DNA of 64,000 bases. Origin: Cellulomonas sp. NS3. Its GTDB lineage: Bacteria; Actinomycetota; Actinomycetes; Actinomycetales; Cellulomonadaceae. The translations under genes were made by a program, and so were the position numbers. The notes below the pieces were generated by a model. That model had not been told where the DNA came from and did not search any database. It saw only the letters and a list, made by a program, of their open reading frames with translations. This document shows, piece after piece, positions 26,981 through 35,800 of the stretch; within the stretch, counting starts at the first letter, position 1; the number at the start of each line of letters is the position of its first letter. Location: NCBI RefSeq assembly GCF_024757985.1, contig NZ_CP103289.1:1798001-1862000 (forward strand). The letters are read 5' to 3'.

Positions 26981-27038
26981 TTTACCGGACCGTCACCGGG
27001 GTTCTCGACGGGGAAACACGCGGTTACGCCGCAGAAAT
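26981..27038 (+). promoter_or_regulatory. GlnR-like half-sites before the pyrimidine cluster
   Basis: TTTAC-N6-GTCAC (26981-26996) and GTTAC-N6-GAAAT (27023-27038) each fit the gTnAC-N6-GaAAC half of an actinobacterial GlnR box, 42 bases apart and in an otherwise GC-rich gap; GAAAC also lies at 27013. The spacing is not the perfect 22-base periodicity seen at amtB. The 265-base gap is also where the divergent MocR protein would bind. Confidence 0.35.
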
Positions 27039-27163
27039 GTTCAACGCCCACAGTCACATTCCTGGCGACGTGGCCCCGCGGCCCTCGCCGGCCCCGGGAC
27101 CCCGCACCGGACCGCCGACCGGCACGCCCGGCGGCGACGACGGATCGACGAGGCGGAGGACCG

Positions 27164-28012
27164 ATGAGCGTGGTGCGCGTGGCGCTGACCCAGACCGGCT
27201 GGACGGGCGACAGGGAGTCGATGACCGCCCTGCACGAGGACTTCACGCGGCAGGCCGCCGCGCAGGGCGCGCAGGTGATCTGCTTCCAGGAGCTCTTCTA
27301 CGGCCCGTACTTCGGGATCACGCAGGACCCGGCGTACTACGAGTACGCGGAGTCCGTCCCCGGGCCGACGACCGAGCGGTTCGCGACACTCGCCGCCGAG
27401 CTCGGCATCGTCATCGTGCTGCCGGTGTACGAGGAGGACCAGCCGGGCGTGCTCTACAACACCGCCGCGGTCATCGACGCGGACGGCACCTACCTCGGCA
27501 AGTACCGCAAGCACCACATCCCGCACCTGCCGAAGTTCTGGGAGAAGTTCTACTTCCGCCCGGGCAACCTCGGCTGGCCGGTGTTCGAGACCGCGGTCGG
27601 GAAGATCGGCGTGAACATCTGCTACGACCGGCACTTCCCGGAGGGCTGGCGCACGCTGGCCCTCAACGGCGCCGAGATCGTGTTCAACCCCAACGCCACC
27701 GCGCCCGGCATCTCGAACAAGCTCTGGGAGATCGAGCAGCCCGCCGCGGCCGTCGCGAACGGCTACTTCGTCGCGGCGTGCAACCGCGTCGGCGCCGAGA
27801 CCAACGAGTACGGCGACGAGGCCGTCGCGTTCTACGGCTCCTCGTACGTCGTCGGGCCCGACGGGAACGTCGTCGGCGACGTCGCGTCCTCGACCGAGGC
27901 CGGGCTGATCGTCCGGGACGTCGACCTCGACCAGGTCCGCGAGGTGCGCGAGCGCTGGCAGTTCTTCCGCGACCGCCGCCCCGACGCCTACGCCCCGATC
28001 GTCGCGCCGTGA
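27164..28012 (+). CDS. Beta-ureidopropionase / N-carbamoyl amidase (nitrilase family)
   Basis: Carbon-nitrogen hydrolase of 282 residues with the Glu-Lys-Cys triad: Glu43 in FQELFYGPYF, Lys116 in YRKHHIPH, and Cys153 in NICYDRHFPEGW. The pattern is closest to N-carbamoyl-beta-alanine amidohydrolase, which releases ammonia, CO2 and beta-alanine, the third step of reductive pyrimidine breakdown. The ATG at 27164 has GGAGG close upstream; a long in-frame extension upstream is non-coding and contains the promoter. First gene of the plus-strand cluster; the next gene starts 52 bases later. Confidence 0.87.
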   Translation: MSVVRVALTQTGWTGDRESMTALHEDFTRQAAAQGAQVICFQELFYGPYFGITQDPAYYEYAESVPGPTTERFATLAAELGIVIVLPVYEEDQPGVLYNTAAVIDADGTYLGKYRKHHIPHLPKFWEKFYFRPGNLGWPVFETAVGKIGVNICYDRHFPEGWRTLALNGAEIVFNPNATAPGISNKLWEIEQPAAAVANGYFVAACNRVGAETNEYGDEAVAFYGSSYVVGPDGNVVGDVASSTEAGLIVRDVDLDQVREVRERWQFFRDRRPDAYAPIVAP

Positions 28013-28064
28013 GCGCGGGCCCCCGCGTGCCGGACCACCGACGCCCCCCGAAGGGAGGCCCCGC

Positions 28065-29483
28065 ATGAGCACGACCCTCGTCACCGGCGGCACCGTCGTG
28101 AACGCGACCGGCCGCGGCGCCGCCGACGTGCTGGTCGACGGCGAGCAGATCGCCGCCGTCCTCGCGCCCGGCTCGACGCTGCTCGGCCACGACCTCGCCG
28201 CCTCGGTCGACCGCGTGATCGACGCGACGGGGAAGTACGTCATCCCGGGCGGCATCGACGCGCACACCCACATGGAGATGCCCTTCGGCGGCACGTTCGC
28301 CTCCGACACCTTCGAGACCGGCACCAAGGCGGCCGCGTGGGGCGGCACGACGACGATCGTCGACTTCGCCGTGCAGTACGCGGGCGAGAACCCGCTCGAG
28401 CAGTACGCGCTCTGGCAGGACAAGGCCGCGGGGGCGTGCGCGATCGACTACGGCTTCCACCAGATCCTCAGCGACGTCCAGGACTCCTCGCTCGACGCGA
28501 TGGACGAGCTCGTCGCGGAGGGCGTGTCGAGCTTCAAGCTGTTCATGGCCTACAAGGGCGTGTTCCTGTCCGACGACGGCCAGATCGTCAAGGCCATGCA
28601 GAAGGCCGCCTCGAACGGCTCGATGATCATGATGCACGCCGAGAACGGCTCGGTCATCGACCTGCTCGTGCAGCAGTCCCTCGCCCGCGGCGACACCGAC
28701 CCGGTGTTCCACGGGCTGACCCGGCCCTGGCAGGCCGAGGCCGAGGCGACGCACCGCGCGATCCTGCTCGCGAACCTCACGGGCGCCCCGCTGTACGTCG
28801 TGCACGTCTCGGCGAAGCAGGCCGCGCACCAGATCGCGCTCGCCCGCGACGAGGGCCAGAACGTGTTCGGGGAGACCTGCCCGCAGTACCTGTACCTGTC
28901 GCTCGAGGAGCAGCTCGGGGCACCCGGCTTCGACGGCGCGAAGTGGGTGTGCTCGACGCCGCTGCGCTCGCGGGCCGAGCACCACCAGGACCACATGTGG
29001 CGCGCGCTGCGCACCAACGACCTGCAGCTCGTCTCGACCGACCACTGCCCCTTCTGCCTGACCCAGAAGCAGCTGGGCGTGGGCGACTTCTCGAAGATCC
29101 CCAACGGGATCGGCTCGGTCGAGCACCGCCTCGACCTGCTCTACCAGGGCGTCGTGACCGGCGAGATCACGCTCGAGCGGTGGGTCGAACTCTGCTCGAC
29201 GACGCCCGCGCGGATGTTCGGGATGTACGGCCGCAAGGGCGTGATCGCCCCGGGCGCGGACGCCGACCTCGTCGTCTACGACCCCGCCGGCCACACGTCG
29301 ATCGGGCTCGGGAAGACCCACCACATGCAGATGGACTACTCGGCCTGGGAGGGCTTCGAGGTCGACGGGCACGTCGACACGGTCCTCTCGCGCGGGTCGG
29401 TCGTCGTCGACGGCGGCGAGTTCCACGGGCGGGCCGGGCACGGCCGCTACGTCAAGCGCGAGCTGTCGCAGTACCTCATCTGA
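28065..29483 (+). CDS. hydA: Dihydropyrimidinase (D-hydantoinase)
   Basis: Cyclic amidohydrolase of 472 residues that opens dihydrouracil or dihydrothymine to the N-carbamoyl amino acid. The binuclear metal ligands are present: His67 and His69 in DAHTHMEMP, the carboxylated lysine Lys158 in SSFKLFMAYKG, the histidines in MMHAENG and YVVHVSAKQA, and the aspartate in STDHCPF. Length and motifs are standard for the family. AGGGAGG precedes the ATG by six bases. It lies between beta-ureidopropionase and the F420-type oxidoreductase, so three consecutive catabolic steps may be encoded side by side. Confidence 0.93.
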   Translation: MSTTLVTGGTVVNATGRGAADVLVDGEQIAAVLAPGSTLLGHDLAASVDRVIDATGKYVIPGGIDAHTHMEMPFGGTFASDTFETGTKAAAWGGTTTIVDFAVQYAGENPLEQYALWQDKAAGACAIDYGFHQILSDVQDSSLDAMDELVAEGVSSFKLFMAYKGVFLSDDGQIVKAMQKAASNGSMIMMHAENGSVIDLLVQQSLARGDTDPVFHGLTRPWQAEAEATHRAILLANLTGAPLYVVHVSAKQAAHQIALARDEGQNVFGETCPQYLYLSLEEQLGAPGFDGAKWVCSTPLRSRAEHHQDHMWRALRTNDLQLVSTDHCPFCLTQKQLGVGDFSKIPNGIGSVEHRLDLLYQGVVTGEITLERWVELCSTTPARMFGMYGRKGVIAPGADADLVVYDPAGHTSIGLGKTHHMQMDYSAWEGFEVDGHVDTVLSRGSVVVDGGEFHGRAGHGRYVKRELSQYLI

Positions 29484-29500
29484 CCCGAACGGAGCACCCC

Positions 29501-30532
29501 ATGGACTTCGGCGTCGTCCTGCAGACGAACCCCCCCGCCTCGCGCACCGTCGAGCTCGCGCGCCAGGCCGAGACGCACGGCTTCGACTACGTGTGGACGT
29601 TCGACTCGCACCTGCTGTGGCAGGAGCCGTTCGTCATCTACTCGGCGATCCTGGCCGCGACCCGCAAGGTCGTCGTCGGGCCCATGGTGACCAACCCCGC
29701 GACGCGGGACTGGACCGTGCTGGCCTCGCTGTTCGCGACGCTCAACGAGATGTACGGCAACCGGACCGTGTGCGGCATCGGGCGCGGCGACTCCGCGGTG
29801 CGCACGCTCAACGGGCGGCCGTCGAACCTCGCGACGCTGCGCGACTCGATCCACGTGATCCGCGAGCTCGCGAACGACCGCGCGGTCGAGGTCAACGGTG
29901 CGAAGGTCCGCTTCCCGTGGAGCCGGGGCTCCGCGCTCGAGCTGTGGGTCGCCGCGTACGGGCCGCTCGCGCTCAGGCTCACCGGCGAGGTGGGCGACGG
30001 GTTCATCCTGCAGCTCGCCGACCTCGACGTGGCCGCGTGGATGATCCGTACCGTCCGGGACGCCGCCGAGCAGGCCGGGCGGGACCCCGACACGGTGAAG
30101 TTCTGCGTCGCGGCCCCGATGTACGTCGGCAACGGCGACTCCCCGGCGGAGCGGGCGCACATGCGCGAGCAGTGCCGCTGGTTCGGCGGCATGGTCGGCA
30201 ACCACGTCGCGGACATCGTCACGAAGTACGGCGCCGGGTCGACCGTGCCGAAGGCCCTCACCGACTACATCGAGGGCCGGCAGGGGTACGACTACAACCA
30301 GCACGGCCGCGCCGGGAACACCCACGCGGACTTCGTGCCCGACGAGATCGTCGAGCGGTTCTGCCTGCTCGGCAGCCCGCGCGAGCACGTCGAGAAGCTC
30401 GAGGCCCTGCGCGCGCTCGGCGTGACGCAGTTCGCCGGCTACCTCCAGCACGACAACAAGGAGGAGACCCTGCGGCTGTACGGCGAGCGCGTCATCCCTG
30501 CGCTGCGCGAGACCGTCGTGGCGACCGCGTGA
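29501..30532 (+). CDS. F420-type luciferase-like oxidoreductase, candidate pyrimidine reductase
   Basis: LLM-family TIM-barrel enzyme of 343 residues beginning MDFGVVLQTNPPASRT, matching the putative F420-dependent group related to methylene-tetrahydromethanopterin reductase (the CPS_4043-type family). Motifs include VWTFDSHLLWQEPF, VGPMVTNPATRDW, CGIGRGDSAVRTL, and VAAYGPLALRLTGEVGDGF. It does not resemble the RutA monooxygenase closely. It is the only oxidoreductase next to the two hydrolases, and no dihydropyrimidine dehydrogenase is in the cluster, so I infer that it reduces uracil/thymine with F420H2. It has GGAG before ATG 29501, and its stop overlaps the permease start (GTGA). Confidence 0.8.
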   Translation: MDFGVVLQTNPPASRTVELARQAETHGFDYVWTFDSHLLWQEPFVIYSAILAATRKVVVGPMVTNPATRDWTVLASLFATLNEMYGNRTVCGIGRGDSAVRTLNGRPSNLATLRDSIHVIRELANDRAVEVNGAKVRFPWSRGSALELWVAAYGPLALRLTGEVGDGFILQLADLDVAAWMIRTVRDAAEQAGRDPDTVKFCVAAPMYVGNGDSPAERAHMREQCRWFGGMVGNHVADIVTKYGAGSTVPKALTDYIEGRQGYDYNQHGRAGNTHADFVPDEIVERFCLLGSPREHVEKLEALRALGVTQFAGYLQHDNKEETLRLYGERVIPALRETVVATA

Positions 30533-31443
30533 GCGAGCGACGGGCGGCGGTCCGGCGGGCGGGCGCCGCGGCGGCGGGCCGGGCCCACCGCGTCGGCCTG
30601 GGTCTCGCGGCGCTCGCCCTCGTGGTCGCGGCGTGGGAGGGCTACAAGCTCCTCGGGCCCGACGACGGCTGGCTCGTCGGGGAGCTGCGGCTCCTGCCGC
30701 GCACGTCCGACCTCGCGATGCCGCACGTGGCCGACGTGCTCGCGCGGCTCGCCGAGCCCGTGACCGGCGCGGCCGGCGTCCCGGCGCTGTGGGTCGCCGT
30801 CGTGCGGGCGTGCGCGTCGAGCCTGCGGGTCGCGGCCGTCGGGTGGGTGCTCGGGGTCGGCGTCGGGCTGCTGCTCGCGGTGCTCATGCAGCGCGTGCGG
30901 CTCGCCGAGCGCGCGGTGCTGCCGTTCGTGGTGCTGAGCCAGACGGTCCCGCTCATCGCGCTCGCGCCGCTCGTGAAGTCGTGGGGCTCGAGGCTCGAGC
31001 TGGGCGCGTTCGAGTGGCAGGGCTGGATGTCGGTCGCGGTGATCGCGTCCTACCTCGCGTTCTTCCCCGTCGCGGTGGGGGCGCTGCGCGGCCTGCAGTC
31101 GCCCGACGCGATCCACCGCGAGCTCCTCACGAGCTACGGCGCGGGCTGGTGGCAGGCGCTCGTGCACCTGCACCTGCCCGCGTCCGTGCCCTACCTGCTC
31201 CCCGCGCTGCGCCTCGCAGCCGCGGCCGCCGTCGTCGGGACCGTCGTCGCCGAGGTCTCGACCGGACTCCCCGGAGGTGTCGGACGCATGATCCTCGAGC
31301 TGGCCAACTTCGCGAGCAGCGACCCCGCGAAGCCGTGGGCACCCATCCTCGGGGCGATCGCCCTCGGGCTCGTGGCGTCGGGCGTGGTCGCGCTGCTCGG
31401 CGCCCCGCTCGGCCGCTACCGCCGGGCGGAGGTGCCCGCGTGA
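30529..31443 (+). CDS. SsuC/ThiX-type ABC permease of the pyrimidine cluster
   Basis: Membrane protein of 304 residues, BPD_transp_1 family, with about six helices and an EAA-like loop (LLTSYGAGWWQALVHLHLPA). The N-terminus is Arg/Ala-rich. GTG 30529 overlaps the oxidoreductase stop, and its own stop overlaps the ATPase GTG, a run of four-base couplings. It presumably pairs with the second, shorter permease encoded after the ATPase to form a heterodimeric channel. The substrate is inferred from context: a pyrimidine, dihydropyrimidine or hydantoin. Confidence 0.85.
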   Translation: MSERRAAVRRAGAAAAGRAHRVGLGLAALALVVAAWEGYKLLGPDDGWLVGELRLLPRTSDLAMPHVADVLARLAEPVTGAAGVPALWVAVVRACASSLRVAAVGWVLGVGVGLLLAVLMQRVRLAERAVLPFVVLSQTVPLIALAPLVKSWGSRLELGAFEWQGWMSVAVIASYLAFFPVAVGALRGLQSPDAIHRELLTSYGAGWWQALVHLHLPASVPYLLPALRLAAAAAVVGTVVAEVSTGLPGGVGRMILELANFASSDPAKPWAPILGAIALGLVASGVVALLGAPLGRYRRAEVPA

Positions 31444-32249
31444 GCGCCGTCGCAGTGGACGTCCGCGGCGTGAGCCGGGTGTTCCCCGGCAGCGGGGGCG
31501 CGAGCGTGACCGCGCTCGACGACGTCGACCTCGCCGTCGCCGCGGGGGAGTTCGTCTCGCTCATCGGCCCGTCCGGCTGCGGCAAGAGCACGCTCCTGCG
31601 GCTCGTGGCCGACCTCGACGCCCCGACGTCCGGGACCATCGAGGTCTTCGGTCGCAGCCCCGAGCAGGCGCGGCTCGCGCACGACTACGGCATCGCGTTC
31701 CAGCAGGCCGGCCTCCTGCCGTGGCGCACGGTCCGCGCGAACGTCGAGCTGCCGCTGGCGCTGCACGGGACCGGCAGGGCCGCCCGGCGGACCCGCGCGG
31801 AGGAGATGCTCGCGCTCGTCGGGCTCACCGACTTCGCGGACCACTTCCCCGACCAGCTCTCGGGCGGCATGCAGCAGCGCGTCGCGATCGCCCGCGCGCT
31901 CGCCGAGGAGCCGAGCCTGTTGCTCATGGACGAGCCGTTCGGCGCGCTCGACGAGATGACGCGCGAGCGGCTGCAGAACGAGCTCGTGCGGATCTGCGCC
32001 GAGACGCGGGCCGCCGTCGTGTTCGTCACGCACTCGATCCCCGAGGCGGTGTTCCTCTCGGACCGGGTCGTGGTCATGTCGCCCCGCCCGGGCCGGATCC
32101 GCACGGTGGTCGACGTCGGGCTCGGGCGGGCCGCGGGGCGTGAGGACGGCGTGCGCGAGGACACCGCCTACTTCGCGGCCGTGACCGCGGTGCGTGAGGC
32201 GCTGCACGGCGGGTCGCTCGTGCCGGCCCGCGGGGTGGACGTCCCGTGA
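31440..32249 (+). CDS. SsuB-type ABC ATPase of the pyrimidine cluster
   Basis: ATPase of 269 residues in the nitrate/sulfonate/taurine-type family. Walker A is GPSGCGKST, the signature is [15 protein letters not shown], and Walker B is [13 protein letters not shown], the FGALDE form being typical of this family. It is coupled by GTGA overlaps to the permease genes on both sides, which is strong evidence that it serves both. Confidence 0.9.
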   Translation: MSAVAVDVRGVSRVFPGSGGASVTALDDVDLAVAAGEFVSLIGPSGCGKSTLLRLVADLDAPTSGTIEVFGRSPEQARLAHDYGIAFQQAGLLPWRTVRANVELPLALHGTGRAARRTRAEEMLALVGLTDFADHFPDQLSGGMQQRVAIARALAEEPSLLLMDEPFGALDEMTRERLQNELVRICAETRAAVVFVTHSIPEAVFLSDRVVVMSPRPGRIRTVVDVGLGRAAGREDGVREDTAYFAAVTAVREALHGGSLVPARGVDVP

Positions 32250-33040
32250 GCGCGCGCACCGCCCCTGCACCCGGCGCCGGTGCCGACGTCGCGCAGCGCG
32301 TCCTCGCCCCGGTCCTGCTCGGTCTCGCGGTCCTCGCCGCGTGGCAGGCGGCCGTCACGCTCGGCGACCTCCCGGCGTACCTGCTGCCCGGCCCCGCGGC
32401 GATCGGCGCCGAGGTCCTCGCGTTCGGGCCCGCGATCGCCGCCGCCGCGCTCGTCACCGGTACGAACGCGCTCGTCGGGCTCGCGCTCGGGTCGCTCGCC
32501 GGGATCGGCCTCGCGGTCCTCGCGGCCCGCACCCGCGCGGTCGACGCGCTGCTCGGGCCGCTCGTCGCGGCGCTCGCGGTCGTCCCGATCGTCGCGCTCG
32601 CCCCGGTGCTCTACACGATGTACGGCGCGAGCTCGGAGGTCGCGCGCCAGCTCGTCGCGGCGCTCGCGGTGGGAGTCCCGGTGTTCGTGAACTCGCTGCG
32701 CGGGCTGCGCCAGGTCCGGCCGGTGCACCGGGACCTCATGCGGGTCCTCGCCGCGACGCCGCGCCAGGTGACGCGCACCGTGACGATCCCCGCGGCCGTG
32801 CCGTTCGTCTTCACCGGCCTGCGCCTCGCGTCGTCGCTGGCGGTCATCTCCGCGATCGTCGCGGAGTACTTCGGCGGACCGCGCTCGGGCATCGGCTCGT
32901 TCGTCACGACCGCCGCCGCGGGCAGCAACTATGCGCGCGCCTGGGCGTACGTCGTCGGCGGCATCGTCGTCGGGCTCGTCTTCTACGCCGCGACGCTCGC
33001 CGCCGAGCGGGCCGCGACCCGGCACCAGGCGCCGGGCTGA
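32246..33040 (+). CDS. Second ABC permease of the pyrimidine cluster
   Basis: Membrane protein of 264 residues, BPD_transp_1 family, with about six helices. The EAA-like loop is MRVLAATPRQVTRTVTIPA, and GLRLASSLAVISAIVAEYFG is typical of RibX/ThiX-like permeases. It differs clearly from the first permease (shorter, no long N-terminus), so the two are old paralogues, not a recent duplication. GTG 32246 overlaps the ATPase stop. The binding protein follows after 123 bases. Confidence 0.87.
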   Translation: MSARTAPAPGAGADVAQRVLAPVLLGLAVLAAWQAAVTLGDLPAYLLPGPAAIGAEVLAFGPAIAAAALVTGTNALVGLALGSLAGIGLAVLAARTRAVDALLGPLVAALAVVPIVALAPVLYTMYGASSEVARQLVAALAVGVPVFVNSLRGLRQVRPVHRDLMRVLAATPRQVTRTVTIPAAVPFVFTGLRLASSLAVISAIVAEYFGGPRSGIGSFVTTAAAGSNYARAWAYVVGGIVVGLVFYAATLAAERAATRHQAPG

Positions 33041-33163
33041 CGCCCACCCCAGAGGTCCACCTGCCGACGTCGCCAGGTCGGTCGATCACCGCAGCACGCA
33101 CGAACCCGCACGACCCCGCCCGGGGCAGGGGCGGCCCCACGCACACCGACGGAAGGCGATGAC

Positions 33164-34303
33164 ATGAGGGACACCACACGCGCACGGTGGGCCGCGCTCG
33201 GGCTCACGGCCGCGCTCACGCTCGCGGGCTGCGCCGGCGACAGCGAGCCCCAGGCGGGCGCCAGCGAGTCCGCGAACGGGATGACGCCCGTGAAGCTCCA
33301 GCTCCAGTGGCTCACGCAGGCGCAGTTCTCCGGCTACTACGCGGCGCTCGCCGAGGGGTTCTACGCCGACGAGGGCCTCGACGTCGAGATCCTGCCGAGC
33401 GGCGGCGACGTCGTCCCGCAGGACGCCCTCGCGAACGGGGAGGTCGACTACGCCGTGGCCTGGGTGCCCAAGGTGCTCGGCTCGATCGAGCAGGGCGCCG
33501 ACATCGTCGACGTCGCGCAGATCTTCGAGCGGTCCGCGACACTGCAGGTCGCGTTCGCGGACTCGGGGATCGACTCGGTCGAGGACCTCGCGGGCAAGAA
33601 GATCGGCAGCTGGGGCTACGGCAACGAGTGGGAGCTGTTCGCGGGGCTCACCAAGGCCGGCGTCACGGACGTCGAGATCGTGCAGCAGGCGTTCGACATG
33701 AACGCGTTCCTCGCGGGCGACATCGACGCGGCGCAGGCCATGACCTACAACGAGTACGCGCAGCTGCTCGAGGCCGAGAACCCCGAGACCGGCGAGCTCT
33801 ACCAGCCCGAGGACTTCACGGTCATCGACTGGAACGAGGAGGGCACCGCGATGCTCCAGGACGCGATCTGGGCGGACCAGGGCCGCCTCGCGGACGACGA
33901 GCAGTACGCCGAGACGACCGTGAAGTTCCTCAAGGCCACGATCCGCGGCTGGGTGTTCGCGCGGGACAACCCGCAGGAGGCCGCGGACCACGTGACCGAG
34001 GCCGGCTCGACCCTGGGCACGAGCCACCAGCTGTGGATGACCAACGAGGTCAACAAGCTCATCTGGCCGAGCACGGGCGGGATCGGGCACATCGACGAGG
34101 CCGCGTGGGACGCGACCGTCGAGATGTCGCTGAAGACCTCCAACGAGACGGGCGCGACGCTCCTCTCCGAGGAGCCCGCCGAGCCGGCGTTCACCAACGA
34201 GTACGTGGACCGGGCGCTCGAGGAGCTCGAGGAGGAGGGTGTCGACGTGACGGGCGCCGACTTCGAGCCCGTCGACGTGACGCTCGAGCCGGGCGGCGCC
34301 TGA
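33164..34303 (+). CDS. NMT1/THI5-like substrate-binding lipoprotein
   Basis: Binding protein of 379 residues. The signal peptide ends in LAGC (Cys23), so it is a lipoprotein. The mature part matches the NMT1/THI5-like family that binds pyrimidine-type ligands (thiamine pyrimidine, riboflavin): VKLQLQWLTQAQFSGYYAAL, FYADEGLDVEILPSGG, NGEVDYAVAWVPKVL, and GSWGYGNEWELFAGL. The C-terminus carries an acidic tail of about 40 residues. GGAAGG precedes ATG 33164. The ligand class supports pyrimidine or dihydropyrimidine uptake by this transporter. Confidence 0.87.
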   Translation: MRDTTRARWAALGLTAALTLAGCAGDSEPQAGASESANGMTPVKLQLQWLTQAQFSGYYAALAEGFYADEGLDVEILPSGGDVVPQDALANGEVDYAVAWVPKVLGSIEQGADIVDVAQIFERSATLQVAFADSGIDSVEDLAGKKIGSWGYGNEWELFAGLTKAGVTDVEIVQQAFDMNAFLAGDIDAAQAMTYNEYAQLLEAENPETGELYQPEDFTVIDWNEEGTAMLQDAIWADQGRLADDEQYAETTVKFLKATIRGWVFARDNPQEAADHVTEAGSTLGTSHQLWMTNEVNKLIWPSTGGIGHIDEAAWDATVEMSLKTSNETGATLLSEEPAEPAFTNEYVDRALEELEEEGVDVTGADFEPVDVTLEPGGA

Positions 34304-34394
34304 CCGTCCCGGGGGCGGGCTCGGGCGGGCCCGGGCGGTCTCCACGCCGTCCGCGCCCGCCCCGGCGCCGCACGTCCCCGGGGCACCACCCACC

Positions 34395-34430
34395 GCACGA
34401 GGCACCACGCACGAGGCACCACGCACCACG
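34395..34430 (+). repeat. Short tandem repeat before the aminotransferase gene
   Basis: Unit GCACGAGGCACCAC occurs twice in tandem (34395-34408 and 34409-34422), followed by a partial GCACCACG, between the binding-protein and aminotransferase genes. It lies just upstream of the ribosome-binding site. Confidence 0.8.
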
Positions 34431-34450
34431 CGACCAGGAAGGCGCCCGCC

Positions 34451-35800
34451 ATGACCGCTGCACCGCCGGCACCCCCGCCGGACCTCGCACCGCACCCCGA
34501 CGACGTGCGCGCCGCCGAGCTCGACCGCGCGCACGTGTTCCACTCGTGGTCGGCGCAGGGCGCGCTCACCCCGTTCGTCGTCGCGGGCGGCTCGGGCTGC
34601 GAGGTGTGGGACCACGCCGGCCGCCGCTACCTCGACTTCTCGAGCCAGCTCGTCAACACCAATATCGGCCACGGGCACCCTGCGGTCGTGCAGGCGATCC
34701 AGATGCAAGCCGACCTCCTGCCGACCGTCGCACCGGCGACCGCGAACCTGACGCGGGGGCTCGCCGCCCGGGCGGTCGTCGGGCACGCGCCCGCGGGCAT
34801 GCACAAGGTGTTCTTCACGAACGGCGGCGCCGACGCCAACGAGAACGCGATCCGGCTCGCGCGCCTGCACACGGGCCGCGACAAGGTCGTGTCGATGTAC
34901 CGCTCGTACCACGGCAACACCGGCGCGGCGGTCGTCGCGACGGGGGACTGGCGCCGGGTGCCCAACGAGTTCGCGCGCGGTCACGTGCACGCGTTCGGCC
35001 CGTACCTGTACCGCAGCGAGTTCTGGGCGAGCACGCCCGAGGAGGAGTGCGAGCGCGCGTTGCACCACCTCGAGCGCGTGCTCCAGTGCGAGGGCCCGGA
35101 CTCGGTCGCGGCGGTGCTGCTGGAGACGGTGGTCGGGACCGGCGGGGTGCTCGTGCCGCCCGACGGCTACCTCGCCGGGGTGCGCGCGCTGTGCGACCGC
35201 TACGGCGTGCTGCTGATCCTCGACGAGGTCATGTCGGGCTTCGGCCGCACGGGCGCGTGGCTCGCGCTCGACCACTGGGGGGTGCGCCCCGACCTCGTGA
35301 CGTTCGCGAAGGGCGTCAACTCGGGCTACGTCCCCGCGGGCGGGGTCCTCATCGCCGACGAGATCGCGGCGACGTTCGACGACCGCGTGTTCCCGGGGGG
35401 CCTCACCTACTCGGGGCACCCGCTCGCGATGGCGGCCGTGGTTGCGACGATCGAGACGATGGAGCGCGAGCGCGTCGTCGAGAACGCCGCGCGCATCGGG
35501 ACCGACGTGCTGGCGCCCGGGCTCGCCTCGCTCGCCGACCGCCACCCGGTGGTCGGGGAGGTCCGGGGGCTCGGGGTCTTCTGGGCGCTCGAGCTCGTCG
35601 CGGACCCGGCGACGCGCGAGCCGCTGGCCCCCGCGCTCATGGGCCGACTGAAGTCGGAGATGATGGCCCGCGACCTGCTGCCGTTCCTCGCGGACAACCG
35701 CCTGCACGTGGTGCCGCCGTGCGTGGTCACGGACGACGAGGTGGCGCGGGCGCTGGCCGTGTACGACGAGGCACTGACCGTGATCGAGGGAGAGCTGTGA
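34451..35800 (+). CDS. Class III omega-aminotransferase (probable beta-alanine transaminase)
   Basis: PLP-dependent aminotransferase of 449 residues. Key features: YLDFSSQLVNTNIGHGHP near the N-terminus, FFTNGGADANENAIRLAR, SYHGNT, the LILDEVMSGFGRTG loop with the cofactor aspartate, and the PLP lysine Lys287 in TFAKGVNSG. In this cluster the expected reaction is beta-alanine plus a keto acid to malonate semialdehyde. ATG 34451 follows CAGGAAGG. Its stop overlaps the reductase start by four bases (GTGA), so product and next enzyme are made together. Confidence 0.88.
   Translation: MTAAPPAPPPDLAPHPDDVRAAELDRAHVFHSWSAQGALTPFVVAGGSGCEVWDHAGRRYLDFSSQLVNTNIGHGHPAVVQAIQMQADLLPTVAPATANLTRGLAARAVVGHAPAGMHKVFFTNGGADANENAIRLARLHTGRDKVVSMYRSYHGNTGAAVVATGDWRRVPNEFARGHVHAFGPYLYRSEFWASTPEEECERALHHLERVLQCEGPDSVAAVLLETVVGTGGVLVPPDGYLAGVRALCDRYGVLLILDEVMSGFGRTGAWLALDHWGVRPDLVTFAKGVNSGYVPAGGVLIADEIAATFDDRVFPGGLTYSGHPLAMAAVVATIETMERERVVENAARIGTDVLAPGLASLADRHPVVGEVRGLGVFWALELVADPATREPLAPALMGRLKSEMMARDLLPFLADNRLHVVPPCVVTDDEVARALAVYDEALTVIEGEL

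Noticed and set aside
29501-30532. RutA pyrimidine oxygenase
   Set aside because: It is in the same LLM superfamily, but the N-terminus and motifs fit the F420-type group, and the neighbours encode the reductive, not the Rut, pathway hydrolases.
34304-34394. Terminator between the binding-protein and aminotransferase genes
   Set aside because: GC-rich inverted repeats (GGGCGGG/CCCGCCC) exist but the stem is short with a long loop, so termination is not convincing.
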